Below are positions 1 to 6,327 of a stretch of 11,030 bases of DNA, one piece after another. The stretch is from an uncultured Bdellovibrionales bacterium (GTDB taxonomy: Bacteria > Bdellovibrionota > FAC87 > UBA2466): assembly GCA_937903155.1 (NCBI GenBank), contig CALCZU010000062.1, forward strand, positions 1 to 11,030. The letters are read 5' to 3'. The position numbers and the translations under genes are program-made. The notes below the pieces were generated by a model. It did not search any database, was not told the origin of the DNA, and worked only from the letters and a program-made list of their open reading frames with translations. How positions within the stretch are numbered: position 1 is the stretch's first letter; every line of letters begins with the position of its first letter.

Positions 1-5
1 TAGAC

Positions 6-53
6 TGTTAGGGATGTCCTGTCAGACTTTGTTAGGGATGTAGTGTCACTGAA
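6..53. repeat. Two tandem 24-bp direct repeats, possible insertion-sequence end
   Basis: Two units start at 6 and 30. The first 12 bases, TGTTAGGGATGT, are identical; two bases differ, then TGTCA is identical again, giving 17 matches in the first 19 positions. Tandem TGTTA-type units near the tip are, as I remember them, typical of the ends of some IS481-like elements, where they would be transposase binding sites. No transposase gene is visible to the right, so this would be a solo end or relic if the reading is right. The repeat is seen directly; the IS link is inference. Confidence 0.45.
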
Positions 54-61
54 CACGCTAC

Positions 62-79
62 GCGCCCTCGCAATGACAG
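62..79 (-). repeat. Short interspersed repeat, left copy
   Basis: Read on the minus strand this is CTGTCATTGCGAGGGCGC. The last 18 bases of the window (11013-11030, plus strand) match it at 17 of 18 positions, so the two copies form an inverted pair about 10.9 kb apart. TGTCATTGCGAGG is the core of a dispersed palindromic-type repeat that I have seen in many bacterial genomes. It lies about 30 bp past the stop codon of the 110-1699 gene. Confidence 0.5.
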
Positions 80-109
80 AAGTTGTTGATCTTTTTAGTA
101 AGAAAAGTA

Positions 110-1699
110 TTAATGGCTTTTCTGCGGCTCAGTTTGCGGAACGTTTTTCTTATAGAGCTCGACCGCTTCTTTTTGCGACCCGCGAAGGCGGTTGAACTTC
201 TTTGTGTAACCATCCAACTCATCTGAAAATGTTTTGTCGTGAAGTCTCGAATTAGGAGTCGAACGATATTGTGAATCGTAGGAATGAATCTTATCCACGC
301 CGTTGTAGAGTTCAGTTTCTAAATTAGTGTGATCTTTGTAACACGAATCTAATTTCGCAAGTGCGTCCTCGATTTTTTTAGTTTTGCTTTGATGCTTCGC
401 TGTGAGGTCCGCTAGAGATTTTTCGGTGGCCGCGATGCTATCACTTAATTTCTTGAGTTCAGGATCCTTCTTTGCAGATTCGACGTGATCGATGGTGTTC
501 TGCCAAATATTGTCTAGCGCTTTTAGCTGATTGGCCGCGACTTTAGTGAAGGCAAATCCCGATTTGCCCTGCTCAGTTTGATCGGCATTCAGTGCCTTGC
601 TAAACCACTTCTGACCCTTTTCGGTGAGGGTAAACATAAATTCGTCGTCTTTATTGTCGTCGAGAGATTCTTTAAAAAGGTCCTGCTTTTTACCGAGTGC
701 TTCAAAACTTGCGATGTTCTGAGTTTCGTTTTCAATCTTCGCGGGGACTTGAAGGTCAGTCTTGCCCTGCTTTTTTGAAAGAATAAAGTCGGTGACGATA
801 CTTGCCGAAGCTCCTTTTTTATTTCCTTCGATCAAAAGTTCAATGAGTTCGGCAGCATTGATAATGTTCGTTTTTCCGGTTTTCTTAGACTCTCTTTCTA
901 AAGCATTGAATCGGATCTCGGCTCGGGCTTTTTCTTGTTTTTCGAGATCCGCTTCATGCGTCGCCTTTGCCGTCTTGTAAGCGCTCACCTCACTAGACAA
1001 TTCGTCGGTTGCTCTCAGTTTAAATGCTTCGATCTGCGTTTTTGAAGCCGCATGGCAAGTATTGCGAGCAATGAGTAGTTTTTTAAAGGACTCGTAATTG
1101 TCCATCAGCTCCATCGAGCGTTCCTGAGTTTTAACAGGTTCATCCGATCGACCGACGACCGTCTTCGCTTTTTCAAGCTGGGGAAAGTTCACTCCCGGCA
1201 ATTCCTTTTTTTCGGGGCTTTCTAAAATGGTAAGCAGCACCATCGCGTCGTTATTCAGATCATTCGCTCCTTTATATTTTGCGAAGGTCTCGAGTTCGGT
1301 CTTGTATTGAATTAAGGAAGAGCGGGGCAACTGACGCATTTTTACGAGTGCCGCTTCGTAGTGAGCAATTTTTGCATTTCGCTTCTGAAGTGCATTCGCC
1401 TTTGCGTCGATTTCTGGTGTCGACACCAAAATACCGGAGATTTCATTCATCAATTTTTGGACTTTAGCTTTTTCGAGTTCATACTCCTGAAAGACTCGCG
1501 CCGAAGTAAAATGCTCGTTTAAGCTTTTTAACCGGGAAGTGGTTGAATAAACATATGAAGAATTATCATGGGGGTGATTTGCTGCGGCCTGTTCTTGTTC
1601 GAGAACCGATCGAATCCACACGGTGTTGAGGGCCTCGGCTTTCGCCGAACCCGTCAACAGAATGGATAAGAGTATAAAGACACTCGCTTTAGTTTGCAT
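110..1699 (-). CDS. Exported coiled-coil protein, family B copy 1 (function unknown)
   Basis: A 529-residue protein that I do not recognise. Residues 1-21 form a Sec signal peptide (charged start, hydrophobic core, cleavage after SAKA), so it should act in the periplasm, envelope or outside the cell. The rest is charged, lysine-rich and mostly helical, with coiled-coil-like stretches near 235-275 and 405-455. It is a clear paralogue of the gene just upstream (1728-3260): shared blocks include the region around residues 126-168 (NNDA, ending KKELP), ARN-[TA]-C near 211-215, IVTDFIL near 301-307, LGKKQD at 335-340, FMFTLTEKGQ at 354-363 and KVAAN near 386. The mature protein has only two cysteines, 215 and 453, both matched in the paralogue. 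The ATG is preceded by GGGGG with a 4-base gap. It lies 28 bp after the upstream gene, so the two are probably co-transcribed. No enzymatic motif was found, and no strong terminator follows the stop. Confidence 0.85.
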   Translation of the reverse strand: MQTKASVFILLSILLTGSAKAEALNTVWIRSVLEQEQAAANHPHDNSSYVYSTTSRLKSLNEHFTSARVFQEYELEKAKVQKLMNEISGILVSTPEIDAKANALQKRNAKIAHYEAALVKMRQLPRSSLIQYKTELETFAKYKGANDLNNDAMVLLTILESPEKKELPGVNFPQLEKAKTVVGRSDEPVKTQERSMELMDNYESFKKLLIARNTCHAASKTQIEAFKLRATDELSSEVSAYKTAKATHEADLEKQEKARAEIRFNALERESKKTGKTNIINAAELIELLIEGNKKGASASIVTDFILSKKQGKTDLQVPAKIENETQNIASFEALGKKQDLFKESLDDNKDDEFMFTLTEKGQKWFSKALNADQTEQGKSGFAFTKVAANQLKALDNIWQNTIDHVESAKKDPELKKLSDSIAATEKSLADLTAKHQSKTKKIEDALAKLDSCYKDHTNLETELYNGVDKIHSYDSQYRSTPNSRLHDKTFSDELDGYTKKFNRLRGSQKEAVELYKKNVPQTEPQKSH

Positions 1700-1703
1700 A
1701 AGT

Positions 1704-1708
1704 CCCCC
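1704..1708 (-). promoter_or_regulatory. G-run ribosome binding site of family B copy 1
   Basis: GGGGG followed by ACTT and then the ATG. Five guanines can pair with the CCUCC of the anti-Shine-Dalgarno sequence with one G-U pair. The same GGGGG-N4-ATG arrangement occurs at 3842-3853. Confidence 0.6.
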
Positions 1709-1727
1709 AAAGATGATGCGCCTTGAA

Positions 1728-3260
1728 TTATTTTCCGCCGTGAGCGTTTTTCAAAGAGTCCTTGGTGGCTTCGTGAGATTTTCTCAAGTTTTCGTAATCT
1801 TCGGTATGTTTCTTGAGTGCCTTGCCTAACTCAGGCTTGTCGAGCGTTTTATTGTTGGTGTGACTAGAATCGAAATCGATATCTTTATTTCCCAACAAGA
1901 TTTTGTCGATATTAAATGTTTCGGATTGGCAGGCATTGACTTTTTCCGCCAGCTCATCCAGTTTTGCAACCAGTTCTTTGTGTTTGGTTTCAAGCGCTTT
2001 CAATGCTTCTTCCTTGTCTGACATCTCTTTGACCATTTTGGCATTTGCGGGATCATTTTTGAAAGCTTCGAAATGCTTAATGGTGTTTTTCCAAATCGTG
2101 TCAATGGAGCGAAGGTCATTCGCAGCGACTTTCTTAAAAGTTAAATCGCTCTTTTTTATTCCCAACATGCTAGCAAAAGCTTCTTGTCCTTTTTCAGTGA
2201 GTGGGAACATAAAGTCATCTTTTTTGTTATCTTCGAGAGACTCTCCGTAGTAGTCCTGTTTTTTACCCATATCTTCGAAGCTGCTCATGGTTGTTTTGGA
2301 TTTACTGGTAACGACTTCGAAAGGGACCATTCCTTTTCTGTTTTTCAAAATGAAATCAGTGACCGCCATCGAAATCATCTTTTCGGAAGACTCTGTTCCG
2401 TGAGATTTTCCTTCGATTAAGAGTGGGATAATGTCGCTACTTTCTTTATTGATCACATTGTATTGAGCGCGACCTTTTTCATCCTGTTTTTTTCCTAATT
2501 CTTGAAGCGTATTGAATTCTTTTTCGCGGCGAGCTTCGTCTAAGGAGCTAATCGCATCGACGAGTTTCGCGCGGTCTGTTTTATACTTCGAAAATTCTGA
2601 TTCTTTTTGTTCTTTTAGCGTCATTCCCGCTTTGTCGATTTCTTGTTTGACAAGATAACAGGCATTACGAGCGGCTTTGAGTTTTTTAAGCTGTTCGGCG
2701 TTTGCATTTAAATTTTCGATATCTCGTAAAGCTAATTCCTTTTTCTCATCCGTACGCTTGAAACTTGAATGGACAGAATTCGGATACTTTAGAGTCGGCA
2801 GTTCTTTTTTGTGAGGGCTTGCAATCGCGGCTAAAAGGTCAATCGCGTCGTTATTCATTTTATCGTCGCCACGGTAACGAGAGAGCAAGTCAATCTCTTC
2901 TTTATACTGTTTTAAGATCGTTAAAGGGAGTTGATGCATTTTCTCTAAAGCGCCTTTTCTCAAGGCAAGTCTCGCGGCTTGTTTTTGGTCTGCCGTATCG
3001 TCTGGCTTTGACTTTGGCTGCGCCGTAAGTCCTTCTTCAATGTCTCCGATAAGATTTTGGAGGCTTTTTAATTCCGCCACTTCTTTATTGGCTTTGATAG
3101 ATGCTTGGATATCACTTTCTAAATCATTTAAGGCGGGTCCGACCTCATTATACAATCCTGTGGATTTGCCCGCTCCCACTTCGGCCTTCGCGATTGGGCT
3201 ATTCATTAAAATTGGAAGTAAAACTAAAGAAATAGAAAGTAACTTTTTGCTCTTGATCAT
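1728..3260 (-). CDS. Exported coiled-coil protein, family B copy 2 (function unknown)
   Basis: A 510-residue protein starting at the ATG at 3258-3260. The reading frame stays open 87 bases further upstream, but this start is chosen because it gives a good signal peptide (residues 1-26, cleavage after IAKA) and has a GGGGGA site six bases upstream. It is first in a likely two-gene operon with its paralogue at 110-1699. Shared blocks: LPLTILKQYK near 111-120, NNDAID near 136-141, ARNAC at 197-201, VTDFIL near 300-305, GKKQD at 332-336 and FMFPLTEKGQ at 350-359. The only two cysteines, 201 and 444, match those of the paralogue, so a disulfide joining distant helices is likely. The GKKQD block occurs twice, also as LGKKQD at 255-260. 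The rest is highly charged and helical. I recognise no known domain and assign no function. A candidate promoter and a 5' hairpin lie upstream. Confidence 0.85.
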   Translation of the reverse strand: MIKSKKLLSISLVLLPILMNSPIAKAEVGAGKSTGLYNEVGPALNDLESDIQASIKANKEVAELKSLQNLIGDIEEGLTAQPKSKPDDTADQKQAARLALRKGALEKMHQLPLTILKQYKEEIDLLSRYRGDDKMNNDAIDLLAAIASPHKKELPTLKYPNSVHSSFKRTDEKKELALRDIENLNANAEQLKKLKAARNACYLVKQEIDKAGMTLKEQKESEFSKYKTDRAKLVDAISSLDEARREKEFNTLQELGKKQDEKGRAQYNVINKESSDIIPLLIEGKSHGTESSEKMISMAVTDFILKNRKGMVPFEVVTSKSKTTMSSFEDMGKKQDYYGESLEDNKKDDFMFPLTEKGQEAFASMLGIKKSDLTFKKVAANDLRSIDTIWKNTIKHFEAFKNDPANAKMVKEMSDKEEALKALETKHKELVAKLDELAEKVNACQSETFNIDKILLGNKDIDFDSSHTNNKTLDKPELGKALKKHTEDYENLRKSHEATKDSLKNAHGGK

Positions 3261-3266
3261 AAAAAT

Positions 3267-3271
3267 CCCCC
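3267..3271 (-). promoter_or_regulatory. G-run ribosome binding site of family B copy 2
   Basis: AGGGGG followed by ATTTTT and the ATG at 3260. It supports this start over in-frame codons further upstream, which would also lack a signal peptide at the N terminus. Confidence 0.6.
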
Positions 3272-3311
3272 TGTATGCACGGGTAGGATTGCAAGCGTTG
3301 TTCCAAAATTG

Positions 3312-3351
3312 GGGTTTGAGCGTCGCTCGGTGATTGAGCCTTCTCAAACCC
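3312..3351 (-). promoter_or_regulatory. Hairpin in the 5' leader of the family B operon
   Basis: Perfect 9-bp inverted repeat: GGGTTTGAG at 3312-3320 and CTCAAACCC at 3343-3351. A second small stem, GCTC at 3325-3328 with GAGC at 3336-3339, nests in the 22-base loop. On the minus strand the outer arm would begin at or within a base of the transcription start predicted from the promoter at 3357-3384, so the mRNA may start with this stem-loop. The fold is seen; the role, perhaps transcript stability or a protein site, is inference. Confidence 0.4.
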
Positions 3352-3356
3352 TGTGA

Positions 3357-3384
3357 ATTCTAAACAAAATGATTCGATTGGCAG
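3357..3384 (-). promoter_or_regulatory. Candidate sigma-70-type promoter of the family B operon
   Basis: On the minus strand CTGCCA (3379-3384, 4 of 6 to TTGACA), a 16-bp spacer and TAGAAT (3357-3362, 5 of 6 to TATAAT). The start site would be near 3350, giving a leader of about 90 bases before the ATG at 3260. Found by eye only. Confidence 0.35.
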
Positions 3385-3606
3385 CATGTGACTTAGAAAT
3401 GAGAGAAAATTTTCTGATCCCGTAGACAAGACGTGAACGTCTCCAAAGTGGTCAGTAGTCAGAGGGTCTCTGTTCGATCTTTAAAACACTGAAACGCTTT
3501 CACTATTCAGAAAAATACTCGTGTTCTTCGTCGAAAATTTGGTCAGACTTTTGGGCCGAAGACCGATTGAACACGGGGGATAATTCCGCGTTTTAGGGCT
3601 CTTCGC

Positions 3607-3632
3607 AAATTTCGAAATTTCGCTGCTATATA
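3607..3632 (+). promoter_or_regulatory. Palindrome next to an extended -10 element upstream of family A copy 1
   Basis: AAATTTCGAAATTT at 3607-3620 is a perfect 14-bp palindrome. It is followed by TGCTATATA at 3624-3632, which fits an extended -10 box (TGn plus a near-TATAAT hexamer). The palindrome would cover the -35 and spacer zone, a common operator position. No good -35 hexamer is seen. If used, the leader would be about 210 bases. Confidence 0.3.
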
Positions 3633-3841
3633 AGGATAAATCGATTTCGCATTGAGCGGCAGGCTTCGAAAGCACACCGATGCGCCGCTTTGAAAGATTG
3701 TGTTGCTCACTCGCTCGCCACTCGGATTTGGATGAAGACTTCAAGTGGACAAGTCACTCCACGGGAAACCCGCACGAACGCTCGAGTTTGGCCGCTTGGC
3801 TTTTCAATTGCATTCTTCCCACTCGTACAGATTTTATTTTT

Positions 3842-3846
3842 GGGGG
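3842..3846 (+). promoter_or_regulatory. G-run ribosome binding site of family A copy 1
   Basis: GGGGG followed by AATT and the ATG at 3851. It supports this ATG rather than an in-frame start at 3680, which would place 57 residues before the signal peptide. Confidence 0.65.
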
Positions 3847-3850
3847 AATT

Positions 3851-4942
3851 ATGAAAACCAGCTCAATCAAGTTTAAAGCGTTTGCGCTTTTAGCATCCAT
3901 CAGTCTTTATCCAACTTTCAGCATTGCAGACTCACTGAAGGCCAATGAGTTCGAAGGTCCTTCGGACGAGAGAGAGTGTATTTTGAAGATGGCGAGAAAG
4001 CTAATGGATGGAGCGACTGGATACAGTGGAATTCAACTCGAAAAGGAAGTCTACACCCGACGGAATCGTACAGAGACCGATGAGTACACTATCTACGGCA
4101 GTTCGCAAATGACCACTCCGAAAGATTACAAAATTCAATTCAAAGCGAGAAGAGGCGAATTGAGCAATAAACTGAGCGGTTGCAGAGTCATTGGAGATGT
4201 CAGTATCGTGAATTCTCAAGGCGACAAAATCGTTGCCATTACTTTTCCCGAATATGCTACGTCTCCCTCCTACACGACCACTGCGAATAAGTTTCCATTG
4301 GATGTGGAAAAAGAGAAGGGTTTGAAACCAAAAGCAGATTTCTTTAAAGAGAAAGAAGCGGCTACTCCAGCTCCGAAGGGTTCCATTCCTTTTACGATGG
4401 ATAAGACCGAAGCTAAAATTGCAGGAGCCGAAGCTGTGGGTTGGTATGCAGCAGGCAAAATGTTTAAATCGAAAACTTCAACCGGCGTTTTGAAAAAGGT
4501 TAAGATGGGTGTCAGAACTTTCTTTGTCCTTGAAGAGCTGGGCCATATTAAACGCGCTGTTGAGTACGTAGAAAACGGTGGTGAGCCAAAACTTCTCGGA
4601 GTGGATGCTGGTGTGCTGGATCTCATTGAAAAAGACCGCCTAATTAAAGGGTATAATTACCTGAACACAACATTCCTTGAAAAAACCGAAGTCTTAAAAG
4701 ATCCTGCGGATATCAAAAAAGAATTAGAAGCAGGTCTTGTTCCTCATGCGAAAAAGGACGATAAAGTTCCGACACCGGGAGCGACTCATGACACTGTGAC
4801 GATCACGCCCATTGCAGGTCCTTCTTTCACGAATCAGGTTCCGAAAGAACGACCTAAGGCATCGCCTGACGAAGAGGAAGAAGCAAAACGTAAAGCTCGT
4901 CGTGAGGCTTTAGAAAGATTGAAAAAAGAAGGCGAAAAGTAA
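3851..4942 (+). CDS. Exported protein, family A copy 1 (function unknown)
   Basis: A 363-residue protein that I do not recognise. The chosen ATG gives a signal peptide (1-26, cleavage after SIA) and follows a GGGGG site. It has two paralogues in the window (5276-6286 and 8720-9796). The N-terminal domain contains EREC at 40-43, the family core DEYTIYGSS at 77-85 followed by PKDYKIQFK at 90-98, and a second cysteine at 111 in SGC. A basic, alanine-containing segment at 188-220 leads into a hydrophobic strand and a conserved His232 in H-x3-A-x-E-x-V, followed by GGEPK at 243-247. The tail (from about 300) is proline/threonine-rich and ends in a highly charged lysine/arginine/glutamate helix. 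Cysteines 43 and 111 are the only two and probably pair. No catalytic motif is evident. It is followed by a strong intrinsic terminator and so is probably transcribed alone. Confidence 0.85.
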   Translation: MKTSSIKFKAFALLASISLYPTFSIADSLKANEFEGPSDERECILKMARKLMDGATGYSGIQLEKEVYTRRNRTETDEYTIYGSSQMTTPKDYKIQFKARRGELSNKLSGCRVIGDVSIVNSQGDKIVAITFPEYATSPSYTTTANKFPLDVEKEKGLKPKADFFKEKEAATPAPKGSIPFTMDKTEAKIAGAEAVGWYAAGKMFKSKTSTGVLKKVKMGVRTFFVLEELGHIKRAVEYVENGGEPKLLGVDAGVLDLIEKDRLIKGYNYLNTTFLEKTEVLKDPADIKKELEAGLVPHAKKDDKVPTPGATHDTVTITPIAGPSFTNQVPKERPKASPDEEEEAKRKARREALERLKKEGEK

Positions 4943-4968
4943 GATCTTTCTGAGTTGAAACGGATTTG

Positions 4969-5003
4969 AAAGGCCACAAGGGTTAACCTTGTGGCCTTTT
5001 GCT
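4969..5003 (+). terminator. Rho-independent terminator after family A copy 1
   Basis: Thirteen-base stem, 4969-4981 (AAAGG... through ...CAAGG) pairing with 4987-4999, a 5-base loop GTTAA and a short T run. It begins 26 bases after the stop codon. The reverse complement also forms a stem followed by a less pure T-rich stretch, so some activity on the other strand is possible. Confidence 0.85.
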
Positions 5004-5275
5004 TTGCGCGAAAAACACTCCGAAGAAACGCGAACTGCTATCCGCCACCCGCCACCCGCTTAAAACTGTCTATCTTCTGACAGTCAATCTAAAGACACAC
5101 TTCTTGATAAACCTTCAAAATACTTAAGCTTTCAAAGTTTAATCGCGAAAACCGTCGTTTTTTTAGACACTGAAATCGTGGTGTAGCCTCGTAGAATACT
5201 TTTTTTGGTGCGTGGCAGATACCGCGAAATAGCGTTGACAAGGGTGGCAACCTAATTGCACACACAAGGGTTGCA
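5004..5275. other. Intergenic leader region of family A copy 2
   Basis: About 270 bp between the terminator and the next start, with no gene seen. It holds a CCGCCACC direct repeat near 5042-5057, a 6-bp hairpin ACTGTC/GACAGT at 5065-5084, a candidate promoter at 5170-5197 and competing short hairpins over the start codon at 5247-5277. Confidence 0.4.
5170..5197 (+). promoter_or_regulatory. Candidate sigma-70-type promoter of family A copy 2 operon
   Basis: CTGAAA (5170-5175, 4 of 6), 16-bp spacer and TAGAAT (5192-5197, 5 of 6), predicting a start near 5204 and a leader of about 70 bases. The -10 hexamer and spacer equal those of the candidate before the family B operon. The terminator at 4969-5003 makes a separate promoter necessary somewhere in this gap. 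Confidence 0.35.
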
Positions 5276-5277
5276 AT
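5247..5277 (+). promoter_or_regulatory. Alternative hairpins covering the ribosome binding site and start codon
   Basis: GCAACC (5247-5252) can pair with GGTTGC (5269-5274), and ATTGCA (5255-5260) can pair with TGCAAT (5272-5277). The two are mutually exclusive. Both right arms overlap the AAGGG site (5266-5270) or the ATG at 5276. Upstream GTTG (5234-5237) can also pair with CAAC (5248-5251), which would release the site. Pairing is seen; regulation is inference. Confidence 0.35.
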
Positions 5278-6286
5278 GAAAAATTTTACTTCATATTTTT
5301 TGAGCGTCTTTGCGCTTACGCAAATTGTGACGAATGTGTGCGCCGAGAGCGCGCGAGCGGAGATTGTGGTCTTGTCCGACAAAGAACGCGAATGCATTTT
5401 AAAGCTCAGCCGTGAAATCTTAGATAAAACAAGAGGCACCGAACGCGAAGCCTGGCAGAGCATCCAATTTGAATCCGATGTGTTCTTCCGTAAGAACCAT
5501 CTCGAAACGGATGAATATACCGTTTACGGCAAATCCGAAAAGTTGACTCCGCGAGACTATAAAGTCCAATTCAAGGCGAAGTTTGGAGAAGTTAAAGGCG
5601 GTCAAGGATGTGAACTGAAAGGCGATGCCACACTTGTCGATGCCGAAGGAGTCACGGTCGCCACTTATGATCATTTCAAAGGTTCTTTTAGTGGCTTGAG
5701 TACAAAAGAATATTTGTACAACGAGAGATTAGATAAACGAATTGTGATGAGTAAAGCCTTCGTAACGGAAAAAGCTTTTTCCCCCGCGACAGAAGTGAAA
5801 GTGAAGGACAAACCCGTTTCATTCAAAGAAATTGTGAGTCACGACGCGGTTCCGTTTGCAATGGAGCAAGCCGCTTGGCACGGGCTCTTAAAAAGACTTT
5901 CGCCAAAAACAAGGACGTTCAAAACGTTTAGATTTGGAAGCCGAATTTTCGTATGGGGCGATATGGTCGCGCATGGAAAGCAAGCATGGGAAGTCGTTTT
6001 CGGCGAAGATGGCAAAGAACCTTCTTTTATTCCCGTGGCTGACGTCGTTTGGGAAAAGATCAACTCGAAGCTTTCTGAAAAATATAAGATTGAACAAACC
6101 GGAGTTTTGAGAGTGGAAACCGAATATAAGCAGGAATTGGAAAGACACAATCCAGCTCCTCCAAATGCAGAGGTTGAAGTCAAACCTGAAGGCAAAACGC
6201 CATCGACTCACAACGCTCCTTCTTCCACTCCAGAAGACGAAGCCTATAAGAGAGAAATGTTAAGGCGTCTTCGCGATAAGAACTAA
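5276..6286 (+). CDS. Exported protein, family A copy 2 (function unknown)
   Basis: A 336-residue protein, paralogue of the genes at 3851-4942 and 8720-9796. The ATG has AAGGG five bases upstream. The signal peptide covers about residues 1-23 (cleavage after VCA) or possibly to 28 (ARA). The N-terminal domain has KEREC at 36-40, DEYTVYGKS at 79-87, PRDYKVQFK at 92-100 and a second cysteine at 112 in GQGC. The segment 189-222 is basic and aromatic, followed by the conserved His233 in AHGKQAWEVV, which matches H-x3-A-x-E-V-V of the relatives. From about 290 it becomes a proline-rich linker with KTPSTHN, shared with the third paralogue, then a charged C-terminal helix. The mature form has two cysteines, 40 and 112, matching copy 1. 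The third, Cys22, lies inside the signal peptide and is not in a lipobox. The 41-bp gap to the next gene, without a terminator, suggests an operon with the 794-residue protein. Confidence 0.85.
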   Translation: MKNFTSYFLSVFALTQIVTNVCAESARAEIVVLSDKERECILKLSREILDKTRGTEREAWQSIQFESDVFFRKNHLETDEYTVYGKSEKLTPRDYKVQFKAKFGEVKGGQGCELKGDATLVDAEGVTVATYDHFKGSFSGLSTKEYLYNERLDKRIVMSKAFVTEKAFSPATEVKVKDKPVSFKEIVSHDAVPFAMEQAAWHGLLKRLSPKTRTFKTFRFGSRIFVWGDMVAHGKQAWEVVFGEDGKEPSFIPVADVVWEKINSKLSEKYKIEQTGVLRVETEYKQELERHNPAPPNAEVEVKPEGKTPSTHNAPSSTPEDEAYKREMLRRLRDKN

Positions 6287-6314
6287 TCGCTCGCTCAAAA
6301 TAAAAATGGGGAAA

Positions 6315-6320
6315 GGGGGG
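6315..6320 (+). promoter_or_regulatory. G-run ribosome binding site that sets a TTG start
   Basis: AAAGGGGGG seven bases before TTG at 6328. No in-frame ATG is available before the signal peptide, and the ATG at 6306 is in another frame, so this site decides the TTG start. Confidence 0.65.
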
Positions 6321-6327
6321 TATTAAA

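Larger units (their letters stand above)
3385..3850. other. Divergent intergenic region with no convincing gene
   Basis: Together with 3261-3384 this makes 590 bp between two divergent operons. I see no tRNA or rRNA, and the open frames here lack ribosome binding sites or recognisable protein character. Visible structure: a small hairpin at 3460-3472 (CAGAG, GGT, CTCTG), a 14-bp perfect palindrome at 3607-3620 and an extended -10-like element at 3624-3632. A long untranslated leader or a small RNA cannot be excluded. Confidence 0.4.

Noticed and set aside
611..640. F-M-F-x-L-T-E-K-G-Q in family B as a winged-helix DNA-binding motif
   Set aside because: LTEKG also occurs in DNA-binding domains, but these proteins have signal peptides and long helical flanks, so a regulator role is unlikely.
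1035..1055. CRISPR array or tRNA anywhere in the window
   Set aside because: No regularly spaced repeats beyond the two 24-bp units at the left edge, and no cloverleaf pattern was seen on either strand.
2184..2420. Plus-strand open frames inside the family B genes (also 578-778, 1903-2250, 2765-3028, 3040-3333)
   Set aside because: They are antisense shadows of clearly conserved minus-strand genes and have no independent support.
3481..3744. 87-codon minus-strand open frame in the divergent intergenic region
   Set aside because: No ribosome binding site before its ATG, no signal peptide or recognisable motif, and it overlaps the palindrome and promoter-like elements; most likely chance.
3680..3850. 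N-terminal extension of family A copy 1
   Set aside because: It would bury the signal peptide behind 57 residues, while the internal ATG at 3851 has a strong G-run site.
5065..5084. ACTGTC/GACAGT hairpin as a second terminator
   Set aside because: The stem is only six pairs with an 8-base loop and has no T run.
5235..5240. TTGACA as a -35 element
   Set aside because: A perfect hexamer, but no acceptable -10 at 16-18 bp; a start there would also fall at or beyond the ATG.
5339..5344. Cys22 of family A copy 2 as a lipoprotein cysteine
   Set aside because: The residues before it (TNV) do not fit a lipobox; a signal peptidase I site (VCA) is better, and the paralogues lack this cysteine.
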